Shown here one piece after another: positions 56,776 through 64,000 of a stretch of DNA of 64,000 bases. Under the pieces are notes generated by a model. That model worked only from the letters and a program-made list of their open reading frames with translations, ran no database searches and was not told the origin of the DNA. Both the position numbers and the translations under genes were made by a program. How positions within the stretch are numbered: the stretch's first letter is position 1; each line of letters begins with the position of its first letter. This stretch comes from Streptococcus infantis. Lineage in GTDB: Bacteria > Bacillota > Bacilli > Lactobacillales > Streptococcaceae. Where the stretch lies: contig NZ_JAHZPZ010000002.1 of the NCBI RefSeq assembly GCF_019929665.1, forward strand, positions 186,001 through 250,000, read 5' to 3'.

Positions 56776-59142
56776 ATGGAAGTCTATTTTACAGGTACGA
56801 TTGAACGTATTATTTTTGAAAATGTCAGCAACTTTTACCGTATTCTCCTTTTAGATATAGAGGATACCAATGCTGAGGACTTTGATGATTTCGAAATCAT
56901 TGTTACAGGGACCATGGCTGATGTCATCGAGGGAGAAGAATACACTTTCTGGGGGCAGATTGTCCAACACTCCAAATACGGAGAACAACTGCAGATTTCC
57001 CGTTACGAAAGAGCAAAACCAACTAGTAAAGGATTGGTCAAATATTTCTCTAGTAGTCATTTCAAAGGGATTGGTCTCAAAACTGCCCAAAAGATTGTGG
57101 AACTCTATGGGGAAAATACTATCGATGAAATCCTGGAACATCCTGAAAAACTTGAAACTATCTCAGGGCTGTCTTCTAAAAGTCGTGAGGCTTTTGTATC
57201 TACACTCCGTCTCAACTACGGTACAGAAATGGTCTTGGCCAAGCTTGCCAACTACGGAATCCCTAATAAATTAGCTATTCAAATTCAGGATACCTACAAA
57301 GAGGAAACCATCGATATCGTTGAGAACTATCCTTACCAGTTGGTAGAAGATATCAAGGGTTTGGGTTTTACCATCGCTGACCAATTGGCACAAGAATTGG
57401 GCATTGAAAGCCAGGCGCCTGAACGTTTCCGAGCAGGACTCATTCATAGCCTTTTAAACGCTTGTATGGAAAGTGGGGATACTTATGTTGAAGCTAGAGA
57501 CTTATTAGAAAAGACTCTAAATCTACTGGAATCCTCACGTCCTGTAGAACTGGAACCAAGTCAACTTGCTCAAGAATTGTCCAATCTCATCGAAGAAGAA
57601 AAAGTCCAACAAGTTGACACCAAAATCTTTGATAACAGTCTCTTTTTTGCAGAAGAAGGGATTCACAATCACCTCATTCGTATCCTTGAAAAAGAAGAAA
57701 CCGATAAACAAGAAACAGAAATCATCCAGGAGCAGATCGCAATTGTTGAGGAAGAATTAGGCATCCAATACGATGCCATTCAAAAACAGGCAATCTGCGA
57801 TGCTATCCAAAACAAGGTCTTTATCCTGACCGGCGGACCTGGTACTGGAAAAACCACTGTTATCAATGGGATTATTGCCATCTATGCTCTATTAGAAGGA
57901 CTGGACCTTCGAAAGAAAAGTAATCTACCGATTATCCTTGCTGCTCCAACTGGTCGTGCGGCTCGTCGCATGAATGAACTAACAGGCTTGCCGAGTGCAA
58001 CCATTCACCGCCACTTGGGTATGACTGGTGACGACGACACTAGCCATTTGGAGGATTATCTAGATGCTGACTTTATCATCGTAGACGAGTTCTCTATGGT
58101 AGATACTTGGCTAGCCAATCAACTCTTCTCAAATATCTCCTCTACTAGTAAAATTCTCATCGTTGGAGATAGTGATCAGTTGCCATCGGTTAGCCCAGGT
58201 CAAGTTCTGGCTGACTTACTCCAGATTCCAAGTATTCCGCAAACACGCTTGGAAAGAATTTATCGTCAGAGCGAAGAATCAACCATTGTCACTCTTGCGA
58301 GTCAGATTCGTCAGGGAATTTTACCTGCAGATTTCACTCAGAAAAAAGCAGACCGTTCCTACTTTGAAATCGCTAGTAACCAGATCCCAGCGACCATTGA
58401 AAAAATCCTAGACGCTGCCATCAGAAGTGGCATCCCTGCACGAGACATCCAAGTTCTAGCTCCTATGTATCGTGGAGCAGCAGGAATCGATGCCATCAAT
58501 CAACTCATGCAAGAACTGCTCAATCCTCTTCAAAAGGGACAGATTAGTTTTGAAGCAAGTCAGTTTCAGTATCGTAGCGGAGATAAGGTCATTCATTTGG
58601 TTAACGATGCAGAAGTCAATGTTTTTAACGGAGACCTAGGCTACATCACGGACCTCATTCCTGGAAAATACACTGAATCTAAACAAGATGAAATGATGAT
58701 TGATTTTGATGGGAACGAAGTTATCTATCCACGCAACGAATGGTACAAGATTCGTCTTGCCTACGCCATGAGTATCCATAAATCTCAAGGTAGTGAATTC
58801 CCAGTTGTGTTTCTTCCCATCACCAGTGCTAGCAAGCGTATGCTGGAGCGTAATCTTATCTACACTGCTATTACTCGGGCTAAAAGCAAACTCATTCTAC
58901 TCGGTGAACTTCAAGCCTTTGATTATGCGACTAAACATATCGGAACAGCTCGAAAAACCTATCTGATTGAACGTTTCAGCGACTTAACTGAAAGCTCTGA
59001 GGAACTAAATGAGCCAATTCTTGAAACAGAAAACCAGATTAATCCACATCAACCTTACATCCTAACTGAAGATAACTGGATTAGTATCCCAGCCATGATT
59101 GGGATTAGCCAAGATGACCTTGATGAGTTTTTCGGAAAATAA
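56776..59142 (+). CDS. recD2: RecD2-type DNA helicase
   Basis: This 788-aa SF1 5'-3' helicase has an N-terminal OB/RecD2_N region (about 1-90), helix-hairpin-helix repeats (about 95-215), Walker A LTGGPGTGKTT near 352, DEAD-box-like IIVDEFSMVD near 437, GDSDQLPSV near 465, and the C-terminal motif AYAMSIHKSQGSEFP near 665. RecD2 works without RecBC, in replication-fork and repair functions. The 90-nt gap after lepB has no terminator, so it may be cotranscribed. Confidence 0.95.
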   Translation: MEVYFTGTIERIIFENVSNFYRILLLDIEDTNAEDFDDFEIIVTGTMADVIEGEEYTFWGQIVQHSKYGEQLQISRYERAKPTSKGLVKYFSSSHFKGIGLKTAQKIVELYGENTIDEILEHPEKLETISGLSSKSREAFVSTLRLNYGTEMVLAKLANYGIPNKLAIQIQDTYKEETIDIVENYPYQLVEDIKGLGFTIADQLAQELGIESQAPERFRAGLIHSLLNACMESGDTYVEARDLLEKTLNLLESSRPVELEPSQLAQELSNLIEEEKVQQVDTKIFDNSLFFAEEGIHNHLIRILEKEETDKQETEIIQEQIAIVEEELGIQYDAIQKQAICDAIQNKVFILTGGPGTGKTTVINGIIAIYALLEGLDLRKKSNLPIILAAPTGRAARRMNELTGLPSATIHRHLGMTGDDDTSHLEDYLDADFIIVDEFSMVDTWLANQLFSNISSTSKILIVGDSDQLPSVSPGQVLADLLQIPSIPQTRLERIYRQSEESTIVTLASQIRQGILPADFTQKKADRSYFEIASNQIPATIEKILDAAIRSGIPARDIQVLAPMYRGAAGIDAINQLMQELLNPLQKGQISFEASQFQYRSGDKVIHLVNDAEVNVFNGDLGYITDLIPGKYTESKQDEMMIDFDGNEVIYPRNEWYKIRLAYAMSIHKSQGSEFPVVFLPITSASKRMLERNLIYTAITRAKSKLILLGELQAFDYATKHIGTARKTYLIERFSDLTESSEELNEPILETENQINPHQPYILTEDNWISIPAMIGISQDDLDEFFGK

Positions 59143-59148
59143 AGCACA

Positions 59149-59177
59149 AAAAAACCACCGAATCCGGTGGTTTTTTA
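59149..59177. terminator. Bidirectional terminator between recD2 and tig
   Basis: AAAAACCACCG-AATC-CGGTGGTTTTTT is a perfect stem with A/T flanks shared by the convergent genes. Confidence 0.92.
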
Positions 59178-59187
59178 TCTTTTCAGA

Positions 59188-60471
59188 TTATTTTACAGTT
59201 GCAGTGCTTGTGATCAATTCAACAGCTTTCTTGATTGTGATATCATGTTTCAACATGTCTGCTGAAAGCAAGCTTTGTACTTGGGCAACTTCCATGTTGT
59301 AATCTGCAGCCAATTGCTCGATTTCTTTTTGAATTTCATCTTCAGAAGCGTCAAATCCTTCAGCTTTCGCAACTGCTTCGATAACAAGGTTAGTCTTAGT
59401 GCGTGACTCAGCTTCGGCTTCGTATTGTTTGTGAAGGTCTTCTTGAGTTGTTCCAGTGATTTGGAAGTACATATCAGGGTTGATCCCTTGACGTTGCAAG
59501 TTTCCAAGGAACTCATTTACTGAGCGGTGAACTTCTTCGTGGATCATTTCTTCTGGAAGTTCTACGATTTCAGCGTTTTCAACTGCTTTATCGATTGCTG
59601 CACCTTCAACGGCTTCAGTGTATGCTTCTTCTTTAGCAGCAGCTAATTCTTTGCGGTATTTTTCTTTCAATTCGTCAAGAGTTTCAACTTCTTCGTCGAT
59701 ATCTTTTGCAAGTTCATCGTCAAGAGCTGGAACTTCTTTAGCTTTAACTTCGTGGATAGTTGTTACGAATTTAGCTTCTTTACCTGCAAGGTCTTCTGCT
59801 TGGTAGTCTTCTGGGAATGTTACGATAACGTCAACAGTTTCACCAGCTGAATGTCCAACCAATTGGTCTTCGAAACCAGGGATGAATTGACCTGAACCAA
59901 GTCCAAGTGAGAAGTTTTCACCTTTTCCGCCGTCAAATTCAACACCGTCGATAGAACCAACAAAGTCGATAACAACAGTGTCGCCATTTTCAGCAGCACC
60001 TTCTTTGATCACCAATTCAGCCAAGTTGTTGCGTTCACGTTCGATACGTGCATCTACATCAGCGTCAGTTACTTCTTTATCTACATCAACTGATACTTCA
60101 AGGTTTTTGTATTCACCCAATTTTACTTCAGGTTTTGTAACAACTTCAGCAGTGATAACCCAATCTTGACCTTTTTCCATAGAGGTTACGTCAATTTTTG
60201 GTTGTGCAACGACTTCAAGACCAGCTTCTTTAACAGCTGCTTCATAAGCGTCAGGTAAAAGAGCGTTCATTGCATCTTGGTAAAGTGCTTCTTCACCAAA
60301 TTTTTGGTCGAAGATAGGACGTGGAAGGTGACCTTTACGGAAACCTGGAACGTTAAGAGTTTTCTTTACTGAGTTAAATACACGGTCCAATTCTGGTTTG
60401 ATTTGGTCTTGAGAGATAGTGAAAGTCAAGACACCACGGTTTGTTTCTTTGTTTTCAAATGATACAGACAT
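59188..60471 (-). CDS. tig: Trigger factor
   Basis: The 427-aa ribosome-bound chaperone has the N-terminal ribosome-binding loop [13 protein letters not shown] near residue 44 (GFRKGxxP signature), a central FKBP prolyl isomerase domain (about 150-240, with [14 protein letters not shown]) and a long helical C-terminal domain. It helps nascent proteins fold; it was first linked to RopA/SpeB maturation in S. pyogenes. It is monocistronic; codon bias is strong. Confidence 0.96.
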   Translation of the reverse strand: MSVSFENKETNRGVLTFTISQDQIKPELDRVFNSVKKTLNVPGFRKGHLPRPIFDQKFGEEALYQDAMNALLPDAYEAAVKEAGLEVVAQPKIDVTSMEKGQDWVITAEVVTKPEVKLGEYKNLEVSVDVDKEVTDADVDARIERERNNLAELVIKEGAAENGDTVVIDFVGSIDGVEFDGGKGENFSLGLGSGQFIPGFEDQLVGHSAGETVDVIVTFPEDYQAEDLAGKEAKFVTTIHEVKAKEVPALDDELAKDIDEEVETLDELKEKYRKELAAAKEEAYTEAVEGAAIDKAVENAEIVELPEEMIHEEVHRSVNEFLGNLQRQGINPDMYFQITGTTQEDLHKQYEAEAESRTKTNLVIEAVAKAEGFDASEDEIQKEIEQLAADYNMEVAQVQSLLSADMLKHDITIKKAVELITSTATVK

Positions 60472-60583
60472 TCTGTCATTTCTCCTTAAAATTTTTAATA
60501 CAGTCCATTATACCACATAGTAGCGAACTTTTTCAAGTAATGGATGCGCTTTTCGTCCATGCTTCAGTTACATCCTATGTCCC

Positions 60584-61216
60584 CTAAAATTCATCAGAAC
60601 CCACCAGATGGTGTTGAAAAGCATAAACAGCTGCCTGGGTACGATCACTAACTTCAAGTTTGGCTAGGATATTGGAGACATGGGTCTTGACTGTCTTAAG
60701 GGAGATAAAGAGCTCATCTGCAATGCGCTGATTTTCATAGCCCTTGGCAATCAGTTGAAGGACATCGCGTTCTCGCGCAGTTAATTCTTCGTGCAGTTCG
60801 ACGTGATTACGGTTATATTCTACCTTCTTGCTGACCTCTTGTTCAATTGCAAATTCACCGGCTGCTACCTTACGAACTGCGTGTAGCAACTCATCTGCGC
60901 TCGAAGTTTTGAGCATATAACCCTTAGCTCCAGCATTCAAGACCGGCATAATTTTTTCATTATCCAGGTAAGATGTTACAATCAAGATTTTAGCCTCCGG
61001 CCATTCTTTGAGAATAGCTAGAGTTGCATCAATTCCGTTGACTTCAGGCATGACAATATCCATGACAATCACATCTGGACGAAGCTCCAAGGCCATGGAA
61101 ATCCCTTCGGCTCCATTAGTTGCTTCTCCAACAACCTCTACATCATCTTGTAGTTCAAAATAACTTTTTAATCCAAGACGCACCATTTGGTGGTCATCTA
61201 CTAATAATAATTTCAT
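60584..61216 (-). CDS. liaR: LiaR (VraR) response regulator
   Basis: The 210-aa NarL/FixJ-type regulator has a receiver domain with acidic DD at residues 7-8, the phosphorylated Asp in VIVMDIVMPEVNG near 52 and Lys in KGYMLKTS near 104, and a LuxR-type helix-turn-helix (LTARERDVLQLIAKGYENQRI near 145). It is the output of the LiaFSR envelope-stress system (RR03 in pneumococcus). It follows liaS by 18 nt. Confidence 0.95.
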   Translation of the reverse strand: MKLLLVDDHQMVRLGLKSYFELQDDVEVVGEATNGAEGISMALELRPDVIVMDIVMPEVNGIDATLAILKEWPEAKILIVTSYLDNEKIMPVLNAGAKGYMLKTSSADELLHAVRKVAAGEFAIEQEVSKKVEYNRNHVELHEELTARERDVLQLIAKGYENQRIADELFISLKTVKTHVSNILAKLEVSDRTQAAVYAFQHHLVGSDEF

Positions 61217-61234
61217 TTTATTTCCTTTTGTTAG

Positions 61235-62224
61235 TCAATCAAGCAAGGGGATCCGAATATCCACTGCCAAACCCTGCTTGGGTGCTGTTAATAGTTGTAT
61301 GCTCCCTGCCATATCTTCCACTCGTTCTTTGATATTGCGCAGTCCATAGCTCAGTTCATCAACATCATCTAGCTGAAAACCGCGGCCGTTGTCTACTACC
61401 TTTAACTGCAAGCCTGTTTCCGTTTGATAAAGATAAACATCTAGACAAGAAGCTTGGGCATGACGGAGAGTATTACTAATCAATTCTTGGACGATACGAA
61501 AGACATGTTCCTCAATCTTTTTAGGCAATTCGTCTACCTGATATTTAAAACTGACTTTGAGTTCACTTTTTTCTTCCAATTCTTTGAGAAGCAACTGAAT
61601 TCCCTCAACCAGACTCTTTTGTTCCAGTTCAATAGGACGCAAATGCAAGAGTAGAATACGCAAATCTCTTTGGGCTGTCTCCAAAATAGCTGTTACACTC
61701 TGGAGTTGTGTCTGCATCTTCTCTTTGTCTAATCTGGAAGCTTGTTGACTGAGTCCTGATAAAATCATATGGGCAGCAAAAATTTCTTGGCTAACCGTAT
61801 CATGCAAGTCACGCGCGATTCGCTTGCGCTCCTTTTCAATAATCACTTCTTCCTTGATCAAGGCTTGATTGTCCGCTTTTTGAATGGCTTCTGTCAATAA
61901 ACCAATCTTGCCTGATAGGTTTCTAAAACTTGCGTCTAAATCAGCATCTCCAAGGCTTTTAATATCTTTACCAGCTAGCAGACGTTTAAGATTTGCTTGG
62001 ATTCTTCTTCTTGAAATTTCATCAACCATTGTCCAAAACAAGACCAATAAAAAGGCTAGAGCAAGACTAAACATCAAAGCTAGAAATAGGACTTTTTCTG
62101 TCTTTTCAAAATCTTGGAAAAGAGAAGTCCATTCCAAATCTAAGATCTTAAAAATGCTTCGAAATAGAAAAGCAACAAAGAGAAATGAGGTGAGACCAAT
62201 TAAAATATAGGGTTGCTTTTTCAT
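61235..62224 (-). CDS. liaS: LiaS (VraS) sensor histidine kinase
   Basis: This 329-aa kinase has two membrane segments (about residues 8-26 and 45-66) with only a short loop between them, an intramembrane-sensing layout, then a HisKA_3 domain with the phosphorylated His in ARDLHDTVSQEIFAAH near 141 and an ATPase domain with DNGRGF near 275. It senses cell-wall stress together with LiaF and phosphorylates LiaR. It overlaps liaF by 4 nt. Confidence 0.95.
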   Translation of the reverse strand: MKKQPYILIGLTSFLFVAFLFRSIFKILDLEWTSLFQDFEKTEKVLFLALMFSLALAFLLVLFWTMVDEISRRRIQANLKRLLAGKDIKSLGDADLDASFRNLSGKIGLLTEAIQKADNQALIKEEVIIEKERKRIARDLHDTVSQEIFAAHMILSGLSQQASRLDKEKMQTQLQSVTAILETAQRDLRILLLHLRPIELEQKSLVEGIQLLLKELEEKSELKVSFKYQVDELPKKIEEHVFRIVQELISNTLRHAQASCLDVYLYQTETGLQLKVVDNGRGFQLDDVDELSYGLRNIKERVEDMAGSIQLLTAPKQGLAVDIRIPLLD

Positions 62225-62919
62225 CCTCTCACCACCTCAACATCTCCAACCATAGTTGTCAAAAGAATCTTAACGCTCTTTGGACTCTTGAGATAATCTC
62301 TGGTTTCTTGATGAAATTGCTCATTACGCAAAGCACGTTTAGGCTGGTCAAAAAAGGTTAAATCTCCGTACAGAGAATTGACACTTAGGCTGACTTCAAC
62401 ATCCACTGGTACGATAATTCTAGTCGTACCAACCAGTTTTCTCAAGATGATGACATTATCATGATTGCTCAAAATCACGTGCTCTAGATGAATGGTATCC
62501 TTCCCCATAAGGCGAAAGAGATTGATATCATCAAAACGACAAGTCTGATAACTTGAAAAATGGTGGAGATTTCCAAACCAGCGATTTTTCTCCCTCTTTA
62601 CCGTCACTACTTCCTCAAAAACCAGATTGGTATCTTCTCTTTCCTGGTTCATCATAGGGTAAAGCAGGAAGAGACTATAAATCAAGGCCACAAAGATGGC
62701 TAAAATGACAAAGGGATTGAGCATGATGATAAAGAAAAATAGGATGCTCACCGCTACTAAAATGAAGTTATTCCCCTGTCTACCAGTATAATATCGAATC
62801 AGCAGTAAAAACAAGAGCAATATCAGTAGAAAACGGGAAAAATGCTCTGATACCATCATAATCAGAGCTCCTGTTAATAAACAAGCTTCAATAAATAGAA
62901 AAATTTGAAATTTTCGCAT
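62221..62919 (-). CDS. liaF: LiaF (VraT)-like envelope stress regulator
   Basis: This protein has four membrane segments in the first 95 residues and a C-terminal cytoplasmic/peripheral beta-rich domain (DUF2154) of repeated strands, including LFRLMGKDTIHLEHVILSNH near 145. LiaF keeps LiaS inactive without stress. The frame opens at 62958, but GGAGAGGA precedes the ATG at 62919 (MRKFQIFLFI), giving 232 aa. An extended -10 (TGATACAAT) lies at about 62939-62947, so liaFSR has its own promoter. Confidence 0.9.
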   Translation of the reverse strand: MRKFQIFLFIEACLLTGALIMMVSEHFSRFLLILLLFLLLIRYYTGRQGNNFILVAVSILFFFIIMLNPFVILAIFVALIYSLFLLYPMMNQEREDTNLVFEEVVTVKREKNRWFGNLHHFSSYQTCRFDDINLFRLMGKDTIHLEHVILSNHDNVIILRKLVGTTRIIVPVDVEVSLSVNSLYGDLTFFDQPKRALRNEQFHQETRDYLKSPKSVKILLTTMVGDVEVVRG

Positions 62920-62986
62920 GTATCCGTCCTCTCCATTTAATTGTATCACAAATCCCAAAAGTCACATCAGTCTGAGGAATGATAAA

Positions 62987-63012
62987 GAGGTCGGGACTAA
63001 AATCCCGACCTC
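62987..63012 (-). terminator. Terminator after fni
   Basis: GAGGTCGGGA-CTAAAA-TCCCGACCTC is a perfect 10-bp stem 5 nt after the fni stop, with CTTTATC following on the minus strand. Confidence 0.82.
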
Positions 63013-63017
63013 CTTCT

Positions 63018-64000
<983 letters not shown>

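Overview
The window is low-GC Firmicute chromosome, most likely from a mitis-group Streptococcus. The reasons are the protein sequences of the housekeeping genes, an A-C type BOX repeat of the pneumococcal kind (15701-15805), the dfr / 56-aa ORF / clpX / engB order, the pheS-GNAT-pheT order and the LiaFSR cluster next to mevalonate-pathway fni. It is a dense, mainly housekeeping region of about 60 genes, most on the minus strand. The species cannot be fixed from sequence alone, and I recall that several joins between gene blocks differ from S. pneumoniae.

Layout. 1-4.5 kb: DegV protein, DUF1149 protein, then glmM-cdaR-cdaA (cell-wall precursor and c-di-AMP). 4.6-11.4 kb: ferredoxin/flavodoxin-NADP reductase, the overlapping whiA-yvcK-rapZ operon, ridA, engB-clpX, a 56-aa ORF and dfr. 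11.4-20.4 kb: dpr, a heterodimeric ABC exporter with one degenerate ATP site, a BOX element, tpiA, an rRNA methyltransferase, a frameshifted aminoglycoside-phosphotransferase-like pseudogene, recX and a DUF402 phosphatase. 20.4-22.5 kb: an AT-rich Rgg-regulator/methyltransferase pair bracketed by 31-nt imperfect direct repeats, which looks like an acquired cassette. 22.6-34.7 kb: queH, asnS, aspartate aminotransferase, TseB-like protein, FMN reductase, a polymerase/ligase-type membrane protein, birA, ackA, a YtxK-like methyltransferase, pyrG and rpoE. 34.8-49.9 kb: NatAB-like transporter, pheS-GNAT-pheT under a T-box, LdcB carboxypeptidase, HIT protein, M42 peptidase, lipoproteins, brnQ, rhodanese, UDG-like protein, pepV, nitroreductase and an amino-acid binding lipoprotein. 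49.9-50.7 kb: an AT-rich accessory gap. 50.7-64 kb: TDT transporter, mutS2, cvpA, zapA, rnhC, lepB, recD2, tig, liaR-liaS-liaF and a 5'-truncated fni that runs off the right edge.

The most unusual part is 49.96-50.56 kb. A single 36-nt sequence matches the streptococcal type II-A CRISPR repeat at 33 of 36 positions. About 415 bp away lies a degenerate tracrRNA: anti-repeat, nexus-like segment, 3' hairpin and T-run. Their relative strands are those of an intact cas9-cas1-cas2-csn2 locus, but the cas genes are absent and one unrecognised ORF of about 95 codons lies between. This reads as the scar of a lost CRISPR-Cas9 locus, or less likely as orphan Cas9-interacting RNA parts.

Regulation visible in the sequence includes a pyrG promoter whose transcript should begin GGGC ahead of an attenuator (CTP-dependent reiterative initiation), a Phe T-box before pheS, a cre site before ackA, a palindrome over the -10 of the FMN reductase gene, and two promoters placed so that rnhC and the phosphotransferase pseudogene would have leaderless transcripts.
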